From the NCBI GenBank assembly GCA_014859215.1, contig JACUUS010000027.1, forward strand, positions 1-17,292: 17,292 nucleotides of DNA, written 5' to 3'. This document shows, one piece after another, positions 1-6,529 of this stretch (the stretch's first letter is position 1; each line of letters opens with the position of its first letter). The notes below the pieces were generated by a model that saw only the letters and a program-made list of their open reading frames with translations, searched no databases and was not told where the DNA came from. Made by a program: the position numbers and the translations under genes. Source of the stretch: Dehalococcoidia bacterium. GTDB taxonomy: Bacteria; Chloroflexota; Dehalococcoidia; SZUA-161.

Positions 1-769
1 CCGGGTGAAATCTGCTGATATGCCAGGGGATGTCCCTGTCCAGCGCGGCGATGAATCCAGCTATGTCGTTCAGTTCCTCTTCGGAGTCGTTCGAGCCGGG
101 CACGATTAGCGTAGTCACCTCCACCCAGATGCCGAGCTCTTTCATGTAGGTAATCGAATCAAGGACCGGCTTCAGGCGCGCCTTGCATATCGTCTTGTAA
201 TAGTCTTCCCGAAAGCTCTTGAGGTCCACGTTTGCCGCATCCAGGTAAGGCTGGATTGTGTCAAGAGCCTCCCGGGTCATAAACCCGTTCGTAACAAACA
301 CATTCCTCAGGCCGGCTTCCCGCGCCAGCCTGCTCGTATCGTAAGCATACTCGAAGAATATCGTGGGCTCTGTATAGGTATAGGAAATGCTCGCGCATTT
401 GAACCGCTGCGCCTCCTTCACGACCTCCCCGGGCATCATTTCATAGCCAGAGACGAGGCCGCCTTCCTGCCTTGCGGCCTGAGAAATCTGCCAGTTCTGA
501 CAGAAGCCGCACTGGAAATTGCACCCGATAGTGGCGATCGAATAGGAGGTTGAACCGGGCAGGAAGTGATACAGGGGCTTCTTCTCTATAGGGTCGACGT
601 TGGCCGATATTGTTGCCGCATAGACCAGCGTATGGAGTTCCCCTGCCTCATTACGCCGTACCCCGCAAACGCCCACCCTGGTATCGGCGATCCTGCAGTG
701 GTGCGAGCAGAGGAAACAGTGGACCTTCCCCTCGTCCGTCTTCTCCCACAGCATAGCCTTCTTTTTCAT
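1..769 (-). CDS. amrS: AmmeMemoRadiSam-system radical SAM enzyme AmrS (3' end outside window)
   Basis: Reading the minus strand from ATG at 769 gives about 256 residues with no stop before the left edge, so the C-terminus is missing. The radical SAM cluster motif CNFQCGFC (C83, C87, C90) is followed by QNWQIS, typical of AmrS and pyruvate formate-lyase-activase-like proteins. Upstream is a second cysteine group, C18-x2-C21-x3-C25 plus C35, also usual for AmrS. Further family marks are SYTYTEP, TNGF, DLKSF and the late WHISRFHP. AmrS proteins usually occur with AmrA and AmrB partners, whose substrate is poorly known; no partner lies in this window. The gene begins 28 bp after the HAD phosphatase stop, so the two are probably co-transcribed. 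A GGGAG lies about 13 nt before the start, a weak ribosome site. Family assignment is strong; the physiological role is unknown. Confidence 0.88.
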   Translation of the reverse strand, partial: MKKKAMLWEKTDEGKVHCFLCSHHCRIADTRVGVCGVRRNEAGELHTLVYAATISANVDPIEKKPLYHFLPGSTSYSIATIGCNFQCGFCQNWQISQAARQEGGLVSGYEMMPGEVVKEAQRFKCASISYTYTEPTIFFEYAYDTSRLAREAGLRNVFVTNGFMTREALDTIQPYLDAANVDLKSFREDYYKTICKARLKPVLDSITYMKELGIWVEVTTLIVPGSNDSEEELNDIAGFIAALDRDIPWHISRFHP

Positions 770-797
770 CCGGCTGTCTCTGCTCCCTGCAGTAATC

Positions 798-1493
798 TTA
801 GCGGTTGCACGGTTTTCCCTCAATAGCGCCAAGGACGGCGTCGCAGTCTTGCAGGTCCTTGAACAGGCAGTCAGGCCCTGCTTCTCGCAGGGCCTCTTCA
901 GAATGGAAGCCTGTGACCACAGCGATTGTTCGCGCATTCACTTTCCTGCCGGCCTCGATATCGCGAACGGAGTCTCCCACCACGACTACGTCGCTGTCGG
1001 TGAACTGTCCGCCTGCGATCGATTCGGCCTGACCTATGGCGAGCCTCAAGAGACCGTCCCGGGTTTCGGCCTGCGTGCCGCATACCGCGATTCTGAAGTG
1101 CTTTCCCAGCCCCGTGTTCTTGAAGACCGCTTGCACGATGCCGGGCGAGTCGCCTGTATACAACGCAAGCAGGTGCCCTTTTCGCGCGACTGCTCCCAGG
1201 AGCTTTTCCACACCGGAGAGTATATACTCACCGGCTCGCACGGGGAGCTTTCGGCTGAACTTCTTCTCGTATTTCTGGAGAAGACCGGCGCTGTCGCCCA
1301 ACCGTTCCGGGCTTATATTCTTCAGTCTCGCAACCTGGATGAGGTTCTCCGTCATGCTCCGCCCGGAGTAGTCGATCTCAGTAAGCCTGGCATGTACGCC
1401 GTATTCTTCGCGAAAAAGCTCGTCCGTAACCTCGTCGTGGATAGCGATCAGGTCCACGAGGGTATGGTCAAGATCGAATACGACCAGCTTCAT
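798..1493 (-). CDS. HAD-superfamily phosphatase, phosphoglycolate phosphatase-like
   Basis: The 231-residue protein has the HAD motifs in order. Motif I is FDLDHTLVD (residues 6-14), with the nucleophile Asp and the acid/base Asp two residues on. Motif II is LYTGDSPG, near residue 112. Motif IV is VVVVGDSVRDIEAGRK, near residue 170, with the Mg-binding GDxxxD. A cap of about 75 residues lies between motifs I and II, as in the Gph/PGP subfamily. The usual motif III lysine is not obvious; the segment reads ETRDGLLRLAI, and an Arg may substitute. It probably dephosphorylates a small metabolite such as phosphoglycolate or a sugar phosphate; the substrate cannot be read from sequence. It sits 42 bp after the 86-aa gene and 28 bp before amrS. 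The ribosome site before 1493 is weak, which suggests coupling to the upstream gene. Confidence 0.85.
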   Translation of the reverse strand: MKLVVFDLDHTLVDLIAIHDEVTDELFREEYGVHARLTEIDYSGRSMTENLIQVARLKNISPERLGDSAGLLQKYEKKFSRKLPVRAGEYILSGVEKLLGAVARKGHLLALYTGDSPGIVQAVFKNTGLGKHFRIAVCGTQAETRDGLLRLAIGQAESIAGGQFTDSDVVVVGDSVRDIEAGRKVNARTIAVVTGFHSEEALREAGPDCLFKDLQDCDAVLGAIEGKPCNR

Positions 1494-1535
1494 TGCAGTG
1501 ATGTTCGTGGAAAGCCTGCTCCAAGCTGCTCCGAA

Positions 1536-1796
1536 TTACTTCCAGGCGGGAAACTGTGTTCCAAGCTCCCGCGGGTCCTCAAGAAAGCCCGCTTCAAGAT
1601 ATCGAAAATAGCGGAATTGGTCCCCGTCCCCGTTCCGAAGGTGCTCGGCCAGCTTCTGCTTCAGGTTTTCGCACGCTCCAGTTACGCACGGACCCTGCTT
1701 TCGGTATGACTGCACCAGCTGGTATGCTCCGGGCGATTCCAGCATGCCGTCAATTTCTTCCTTGTTGAACGTTATCCAGGGCGCTTTGCTTCTCAT
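1536..1796 (-). CDS. small conserved-looking protein of unknown function (86 aa)
   Basis: I do not recognise this family. The 86-residue product has no signal peptide or membrane segment. It is soluble, charged and likely helical (LKQKLAEHLRNGDGDQFRYFRYLEAGFL), with a CVTGAC cysteine pair near residues 37-42. Support for a real gene is the ribosome site AAGGAGGTA with 4-5 nt to the ATG at 1796, the position as first gene of an operon with the HAD phosphatase and amrS, and a promoter-like 39-bp element about 70 nt upstream of the start. Two nearby cysteines could bind metal or form a disulfide, which is inference only. Confidence 0.62.
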   Translation of the reverse strand: MRSKAPWITFNKEEIDGMLESPGAYQLVQSYRKQGPCVTGACENLKQKLAEHLRNGDGDQFRYFRYLEAGFLEDPRELGTQFPAWK

Positions 1797-1866
1797 ATAC
1801 TACCTCCTTCCTTCATTCCTGCACAACAAAAAGTCCATCACCATGATATTTGCGCCCTGTAAACAA

Positions 1867-1905
1867 ATCATATAAACGAGGGGGGAAAGATAAAAAACTT
1901 ATCAC
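1867..1905 (-). promoter_or_regulatory. 39-bp promoter-like element A, upstream of the 86-aa/HAD/amrS operon
   Basis: Read on the minus strand, the element starts GTGATAAGTT, has TTTTAT at positions 11-16 (-35 place), and after exactly 17 bp ends in TATGAT (-10 place, 1867-1872). Elements B (13673-13711) and C (15545-15583) share the same 39-bp length and register. The -10 lies about 70 nt before the start codon at 1796. A is the most degenerate of the three at the -35. Confidence 0.55.
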
Positions 1906-1920
1906 ATTTTCCGATCGTAA

Positions 1921-1934
1921 CCTCGTCAACGAGG
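1921..1934. promoter_or_regulatory. 14-bp inverted repeat between divergent promoters (possible operator)
   Basis: CCTCGT and ACGAGG are perfect inverted 6-bp arms around a 2-bp centre. It lies between the leftward element A (1867-1905) and the rightward pyk -10 (1972-1977), a place where a dimeric regulator could affect both. A chance palindrome is possible. Confidence 0.35.
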
Positions 1935-1948
1935 CAAGCGGCGCCTTT

Positions 1949-1977
1949 TTCTGCGGGTACGGCCGGGATGCTATAAT
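1949..1977 (+). promoter_or_regulatory. promoter for pyruvate kinase
   Basis: A perfect TATAAT is at 1972-1977. With a 17-bp spacer the -35 would be TTCTGC (1949-1954), a poor match to TTGACA. The start codon at 2010 follows a short leader containing a GAGG ribosome site. Confidence 0.5.
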
Positions 1978-2009
1978 AGTCCCGGCCCATTCAGGGGAAG
2001 AGGTCAGGG

Positions 2010-3354
2010 ATGAAGACGGATTTCCGCCGCAGAACAAAGATTGTCGGCACCATTGGACCGGCATGCGAATCCCCGCGTGTGCTTAACCGTATGCTGCGGG
2101 CCGGCCTGAACGTCGCACGCATTAATATGTCCCACGGCGAATCGGAAACGCACGTGGCATATATCCGTATGCTGAGGGCTGCAGCCGCCAGGCTCGGCCA
2201 GCCTCTTGCCATATTGCTGGACCTTCCCGGCCCCCGGTACAGAACAGGTGACGTCCGCGAGGGCGAGGTCCTGCTCAGGAGAGGGTCAAAGCTTGTGCTT
2301 ACCACAAGGGAAGTCCCCGGAGACGAAAGGGAAGTATCCCTGAATCTTCCCAACCTTGTCAATGATGTGAAGCCGGGCGACGAATTGCTCCTTGACGATG
2401 GGATGATCAGGTTACGCGTGCGGCAGGCAGGCGGGACGGAAATCGAGACCGAAGTGCTCCTGGGAGGTCCGCTCAAGCCGAGGAGGGGCATCGCCGCTCC
2501 CGGCGTGAAAATGACCACCCCCTATGTGACGGAACAGACCAGGCGCCATATCGACCTCGCCGTGGAGCAGCAGGCCGATTACATCGCGCTTTCATTTGTG
2601 AGCGCCAGCTCAGACGTGCTCCAGGTGAAAGAAATCCTTGCCCGCGCGGGATGCAGGATACCGATTATAGCCAAGATAGAGCGGCGCGAGGCAGTCCACA
2701 ACCTGGACCGCATACTACAGGTCAGCGAAGGAGCGATGGTGGCGCGTGGAGACCTGGGAGTGGAGGTGGCGCTCGAGAAAGTGCCGCTAATCCAGAAGGA
2801 AATCATCAAGAAGTGCAACAGGATCGGAAAACCGACCATAACGGCAACCCAGATGCTGGAATCGATGATCAGCGCGCCGAGCCCCACCAGGGCGGAAGTC
2901 GCGGACGTGGCGAATGCGATCCTGGACGGCACCGACGCGGTCATGCTTTCGGCAGAGACCGCGGTGGGCAGGTATCCGGTACAGGCTGTGAAGATGATGG
3001 TGCGCATAGCCATTGAGATAGAGGAAGCTCTCCCTCCCAGGATGATGTCCCTTCGAAATTCTGGCCTTCACCGAGTCCGGCAGCACAGCGTGGCGGGTCT
3101 GCAAGTACCGTCCACGCGTTCCGATCCTGGCCTTCACACCCAACGAAGCTGTAAGGCGCTGCCTGGCCCTCGCATGGGGGGTGTGTCCCTATCGCGAACC
3201 TGCGCCCGCCAATGTGGATGAGATCTTCTCGGAGGGAAGGAACCTGGCGCGGCAGGTTGAGGTCGCCAAGGAGGGGGACCTCGTAGTCATCACGGGCGGT
3301 GTACCGGTGGGAGTAGTCGGCACCACCAACATGCTCAAGGTCGAGAAGGTATAG
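2010..3354 (+). pseudogene. pyk: pyruvate kinase, interrupted by internal deletion and frameshift
   Basis: Pyruvate kinase converts phosphoenolpyruvate and ADP to pyruvate and ATP in the last step of glycolysis. The barrel and B domain are complete from 2010 to about 3040: ARINMSHG, IIAKIERREAV (catalytic Lys), MVARGDLGVEV, ITATQMLESM and PTRAEVADVANAILDGTDAVMLS are all present. After EEALP the reading frame leaves the family. The true C-terminal domain resumes in the +1 frame from about 3055 (EILAFTESGSTA, YRPRVPILAFTPNEAV, GDLVVITGGVPVG) and ends at TAG 3352-3354. From memory of other pyruvate kinases, about 30 residues normally separate these two points, and there is no room for them here. 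A TGA at 3043-3045 closes the C-terminal frame upstream. The unbroken frame instead runs to 3221 with an unrelated tail (403 aa). Either the gene is inactivated, the catalytic part works alone, or the assembly is wrong here. Confidence 0.78.
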
Positions 3355-3440
3355 CCGGGTGGCGGCGCGGCGCAGCAGGCGGCCGTCCGGCTTACCGGTG
3401 CAGCCCTCAGGGCCCGGGAACCGGCCCGGCGCAACCTTCC

Positions 3441-3563
3441 TCTCAATCTGCGTCTGAATTTCAATCCTCGATCTAAATTCTCAATCTATATTCTCAATCT
3501 CAATCCTCAGTCTCAATCCTCAATCTCAATCCTCAGTCTCAATCCTCAATCTCAATCATCGGT
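3441..3563. repeat. 13-bp tandem repeat, pyrimidine-biased, in the pyk downstream region
   Basis: Five adjacent 13-bp units start with CTCAAT at 3499, 3512, 3525, 3538 and 3551. Units 1 and 3 end in CAGT and units 2 and 4 in CAAT, giving a 26-bp higher order; the fifth unit is divergent. Looser copies and half units (CTCAAT, TTCAATCCTCGAT) extend left to about 3441. The rest of 3355-3697 holds GC-rich sequence after pyk, the promoter at 3583-3611 and the leader of the membrane protein gene. I see no gene in it. Confidence 0.8.
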
Positions 3564-3582
3564 CTCCCCCATGTAACACAAA

Positions 3583-3611
3583 TTTTACCTTTCCCGACCG
3601 GATTTTATAAC
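3583..3611 (+). promoter_or_regulatory. sigma70-type promoter for the membrane protein/universal stress protein pair
   Basis: TTTTAC (3583-3588), a 17-bp spacer and TATAAC (3606-3611). It is in a non-coding region about 90 bp before the GTG start at 3698. A GTCATAAG at 3622-3629 resembles the upstream arm of the 39-bp elements, but the rest of that pattern is absent. Confidence 0.5.
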
Positions 3612-3697
3612 AAATACACGCGTCATAAGCTATCATAGCATGCGCGGCCTCGGGACATCGGGATTCGGGGGGGACCGCCGGTTAGAGGACGGGTGGG

Positions 3698-4006
3698 GTG
3701 GACAGCAGGTTTGTCATTTTCCGGCGCACCTGGTTTCAGATACTCATCAGCGGCCTGGCAATCTTCGCCATCATCTTCGCGGCTTATACCGTGACGGAAA
3801 ACATCATCCTGCTTCCCGCCGCAGTACTTGTAGGTTCCTTCCTGGTCCCGGCGGTTTTCGTGGTCTACCTGTTCGAGCGGCTGCACGCACGGGAACTTGC
3901 CCTGTTCACGCTCGCGCTGACCTTCTTCTGGGGCGGCGCGTTCGGCATAGCGATTGCGGGTCTACTCCAGCCCACGTGCCCGAGACTTGACGGAAGGAGG
4001 GTGTGA
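3698..4006 (+). CDS. small three-helix membrane protein, possibly a truncated PrsW-family N-terminus
   Basis: The 102-residue frame starts at a GTG preceded by AGAGGACGGG. It has three hydrophobic segments at about residues 13-32, 38-60 and 68-91. Segments such as LVPAVFVVYLFER and LALTFFWGGAFG resemble the N-terminal part of PrsW-family intramembrane proteases, judging from memory. The glutamate-rich catalytic helices of that family, which would come later, are absent, and the last residues (QPTCPRLDGRRV) look unlike the family. The gene may therefore be a truncated remnant, or simply a small membrane protein. It ends 1 bp before the universal stress protein start, whose ribosome site lies inside this gene, so the two are translationally linked. 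Confidence 0.55.
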   Translation: MDSRFVIFRRTWFQILISGLAIFAIIFAAYTVTENIILLPAAVLVGSFLVPAVFVVYLFERLHARELALFTLALTFFWGGAFGIAIAGLLQPTCPRLDGRRV

Positions 4007-4007
4007 A

Positions 4008-4928
4008 ATGTATGAAAGGATGCTGGTGCCGCTGGATGGGTCAGAGCTGGCTGAGGTGGTAATCGATTACGCCAGGGAAGTGGCCAGCAGGCTGGACATG
4101 GAGGCTATAGTCCTGCACGTTTACCGGTCTGGCGAAGCTGAGTCAATTAGTATGCGCCGTGCGTATGTCGATCACGTATCCGAGATGCTACAGTGCAGAG
4201 CAGTGGATTCATCTATGAGCCATCGCCGCAGGGCGGAATGCAGGCCGGTACGGTCCCGGAGCGAGATCCGGGAAGGCCTGCCCGCAGATGAAATCCTCCG
4301 GTACGCGGATGAGGCCGGCGTGCACCTCATCCTTATGGCCACGCACGGCTATTCCGGCATACGCCGCTGGGCGCTGGGCAGCACCGCTGACAAGGTCGTC
4401 CGCGCCTCGAGGGTGCCGGTCTGGCTGGTCCGCGCCGGCATGACCGAAGAGAGGCTCCGCGAAAGCGTCACCGGAAGGACGATAGTCGTGCCGCTTGACG
4501 GGTCGGACCTGAGCGAGTCCGTCCTGCCCCATATCAGGGAGCTGGCCGGGAAAGGCGCAGGAATGGAGATAGTGTTGATCCGCGTATGCGAGCCGCCGAC
4601 GGTGCGTGCCGATTATCCGGCGGCGTCCATGCCCCGCGCCTGGGAGGAGCATTACAAAGAAGAGTTAGACAGGCACAGGCGGGTCTGCCGGGACTACCTG
4701 GACAAAGTGCGGGGACGGTTCAGCGGTGAAGATATTGCAGTGCGCGCCGAAGTCCTTTTCGGGCTTCCTGAGGACAAGATCCTGGACTACGAAAACGATA
4801 CCAGGCCGGCTCTGGTGGCTATGGCGACGCACGGAAGGTCCGGCATCAGCCGCTGGGCGTTCGGCAGCGTCGCCGAACGCGTGCTTATGGGAGGCTCAGG
4901 GCCGCTGCTGCTGGTAAGGCCGCAGTAG
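4008..4928 (+). CDS. tandem-domain universal stress protein (UspA family)
   Basis: The 306-residue protein has two Usp domains. Domain 1 begins MYERMLVPLDGSELAE and carries MATHGYSG...GST near residues 113-127. Domain 2 begins RTIVVPLDGSDLSE near residue 155 and ends with MATHGRSG...GSVAERVL and LLLVRP. The glycine-rich G-x2-G...G(S/T) loops are the nucleotide-binding signature of the ATP-binding Usp branch. I chose ATG 4008 because GGAAGGAGG lies 8-9 nt upstream and the Usp fold begins right there; a further in-frame ATG at 3954 would add 18 unrelated residues inside the preceding gene. The first domain has an Arg/Ser-rich insert (about residues 65-85), slightly longer than usual. Role: cytoplasmic stress or energy-state response; the target is unknown. 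Confidence 0.9.
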   Translation: MYERMLVPLDGSELAEVVIDYAREVASRLDMEAIVLHVYRSGEAESISMRRAYVDHVSEMLQCRAVDSSMSHRRRAECRPVRSRSEIREGLPADEILRYADEAGVHLILMATHGYSGIRRWALGSTADKVVRASRVPVWLVRAGMTEERLRESVTGRTIVVPLDGSDLSESVLPHIRELAGKGAGMEIVLIRVCEPPTVRADYPAASMPRAWEEHYKEELDRHRRVCRDYLDKVRGRFSGEDIAVRAEVLFGLPEDKILDYENDTRPALVAMATHGRSGISRWAFGSVAERVLMGGSGPLLLVRPQ

Positions 4929-4932
4929 GGAG

Positions 4933-4960
4933 CAGGCATTGCAGTGCAGGCTGCAACCTG
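4933..4960 (+). terminator. possible terminator hairpin after the universal stress protein gene
   Basis: CAGG/CCTG and TTGCAG/CTGCAA pair around a TGCAGG loop, with a 2-nt bulge. A short T-containing stretch follows (GTTTTC, 4967-4972). The T-tract is weak and displaced, so this is tentative. Confidence 0.3.
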
Positions 4961-5030
4961 TTCCGCGTTTTCATCAGACTGTAGGTCGACAGGAATCTGA
5001 TCGGTAGCTGTTTAAGCTTGGGTGCAGAGC

Positions 5031-5059
5031 TTGACACCCCGGGTCCGGCCGAATAGACT
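5031..5059 (+). promoter_or_regulatory. sigma70-type promoter for the SRPBCC gene
   Basis: A consensus TTGACA (5031-5036), a 17-bp spacer and TAGACT (5054-5059). The start codon at 5085 follows a short leader with GGGGGTGA about 7 nt before the ATG. Confidence 0.65.
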
Positions 5060-5084
5060 ATGTCGCCATAGGGGGTGACGGACT

Positions 5085-5537
5085 ATGAAGCAGTACTCGT
5101 ATACTATAGATATGCCTCATTCATCGGAACGGATATGGACTACCATGCAGGATTACGACAAATGGCCCGAGTTCGCCAAACCGATGGTCACCGGCATAAG
5201 CATAGTCGAGAAAGGCGATGAAAAGGGCAACGGGCTGGTGCGTCAGGTCCATTACAAGCTGCCTCTGGGCATCAAAGGCAAGAGCCTGGAGAGAGTGCAC
5301 GATATTGAACCCGGCATCGGGTACACCTATACCACCAGGAGCGGAACGGTGGGGACACTGAGACTGGAGAAGCTGAGTCCCGATAGCACCAGGCTGCATT
5401 TCACGGAGAAGGTCAAATATAAATTCCCCTTCAGTTTATTCGAAGGCAGGATTCAGAAGTTCGTCGAGAAATACAACCGGAAGACCATGGAGAATATGTC
5501 CGCCTGGCTCACTGAACACCCTGCCTATCCCGGATAA
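5085..5537 (+). CDS. SRPBCC-family (START/Bet v1-like) protein
   Basis: The 150-residue protein opens with YSYTIDMPHSSERIWTTMQDYDKWPEFAKPM, the usual first strand, helix and W-P segment of SRPBCC/polyketide-cyclase-like domains. It continues with alternating strands (VRQVHYKLPLGIKGKSLERV, GTLRLEKLSPDSTRLHFTEKVKY) and ends in a long C-terminal helix with MENMSAWLTEH. The fold forms a hydrophobic ligand cavity; members bind lipids, aromatics or other small molecules, and the ligand cannot be told here. It stands alone with its own promoter and faces the convergent ppa gene; the 128 bp between them show no clear terminator. There is no signal peptide, so it is probably cytoplasmic. Confidence 0.82.
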   Translation: MKQYSYTIDMPHSSERIWTTMQDYDKWPEFAKPMVTGISIVEKGDEKGNGLVRQVHYKLPLGIKGKSLERVHDIEPGIGYTYTTRSGTVGTLRLEKLSPDSTRLHFTEKVKYKFPFSLFEGRIQKFVEKYNRKTMENMSAWLTEHPAYPG

Positions 5538-5665
5538 GAATCTCGTAACCAGTGGCCTGCCTCTGCGGTCGTTCCGGTGGGCTGCATCCCTATGTGGCCG
5601 GCATTCCAGGTCGTGTCGCTAACCACCGGGACTTCGACCACCCTGCGTGGAGTGCGAAGCGAGCA

Positions 5666-6154
5666 TCACTCATCAATCCAGTATCTGGCAAGCACCTCTT
5701 TCGCTTCGCGGGCATCGGCCCAACCTTCCACCTGGATCTCTTTGGCTTCCAGTATCTTGTAGGTATTGAAGAAGTTTTCAATCTCCAGCAGCCAGTGCCT
5801 CTGGATGTCGGAGATATCGTGGACGTTGTTGAACCTGGGGTCAGCAATGGGTACGGCGAGTATCTTCTCATCTATCCCCGCCTCGTCCCTCATGAGCAGC
5901 ACGCCGATGGGCCTTACCAGGATGCGGCAGCCTGGAAAGGTCGGCTCCTCCACCAGGACCAGGACGTCGAGCGCATCCCCGTCCCTGGCTTTCGTCCCGA
6001 TTATGAAACCGTAATCGGTGGGGTAATGGACGGACGAGAAGAGTACGCGGTCAAGATATATCATCTTCCGCGCGTCATCGTATTCATACTTGTTGCGGCT
6101 GCCGCGGGGAATCTCCACGAATGCCTCGACGGTATCGAACCTGCCACCCTCCAT
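5666..6154 (-). CDS. ppa: inorganic pyrophosphatase, family I
   Basis: This enzyme hydrolyses pyrophosphate to two phosphates in the cytoplasm, with Mg2+. The 162-residue protein shows EIPRGSRNKYEYD (residues 14-26), HYPTDYGFI (43-51), the metal-binding core RDGDALDVLVL (57-67) and ADPRFNNVHDI (104-114). The core usually reads DGDPLDVLV, so Ala replaces Pro while all three Asp remain. I chose ATG 6154 because AGGAG lies 5 nt upstream and this fits the usual 160-180 residue length. The frame stays open to 6322, but the extra residues look unrelated. It closes the central-carbon cluster, 375 bp after the phosphoketolase stop. Pyrophosphate removal has no direct step in the phosphoketolase route, so co-location may be loose. 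Confidence 0.92.
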   Translation of the reverse strand: MEGGRFDTVEAFVEIPRGSRNKYEYDDARKMIYLDRVLFSSVHYPTDYGFIIGTKARDGDALDVLVLVEEPTFPGCRILVRPIGVLLMRDEAGIDEKILAVPIADPRFNNVHDISDIQRHWLLEIENFFNTYKILEAKEIQVEGWADAREAKEVLARYWIDE

Positions 6155-6215
6155 GTTGTCTCCTGGCACCTCCGCGTATATCGGGAGTCCGACCGGCGGG
6201 ACGATTGCGGACATC

Positions 6216-6494
6216 TCAGTACGTGGTCTTCCTTCGCTGGAGAACGGCATGCCTGAGCCTGCCCAGCCATGAACGGCTCGTTTTGACGCTGTTTTCTCCT
6301 CCAAGCGCGAGACGTCTGGCATTCCCGTTTCTCTTCTCGTCCTTGACCGGCGGCATGCTCATCTTCTTCAAGACTGTGGAGGGGTACTCGACCTCTGGTA
6401 TCCGAAACGTAGCTCGCCGTATGGCGAGGTAGACCCATTTGAGTGCGGTTGATCTCCCGGAGCCCGGGCGTTTAGAAAGTTGGTCGTCATTCAT
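6216..6494 (-). CDS. possible small basic protein between the phosphoketolase gene and ppa
   Basis: The stretch 6155-6529 has no recognisable gene. The best candidate is this 92-residue frame. Its ATG at 6494 follows GAGGTGGTGAGCT, a fair ribosome site, and lies 35 bp after the phosphoketolase stop. The product is rich in Arg and Lys, has no membrane segment, and I recognise no domain. It may be a lineage-specific small protein, a decayed gene, or chance. Only the ribosome site and strand support it. Confidence 0.3.
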   Translation of the reverse strand: MNDDQLSKRPGSGRSTALKWVYLAIRRATFRIPEVEYPSTVLKKMSMPPVKDEKRNGNARRLALGGENSVKTSRSWLGRLRHAVLQRRKTTY

Positions 6495-6529
6495 AGCTCA
6501 CCACCTCTACACATCGCTCCCATCCCGTC

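Noticed and set aside
849..1709. A 286-residue plus-strand frame opposite the HAD and 86-aa genes
   Set aside because: It overlaps well-supported minus-strand genes and has no recognisable motif or ribosome site.
3441..3563. The tandem repeat considered as a CRISPR array
   Set aside because: Units are 13 bp and directly adjacent, without spacers of unique sequence, and no cas gene is near.
3622..3650. A possible fourth copy of the 39-bp element (GTCATAAG near 3622, plus strand)
   Set aside because: Only the first arm matches; the -35 and -10 positions at the fixed register do not.
5552..6256. A 234-residue plus-strand frame opposite ppa
   Set aside because: The minus strand carries the complete inorganic pyrophosphatase motif set; the plus frame has none.
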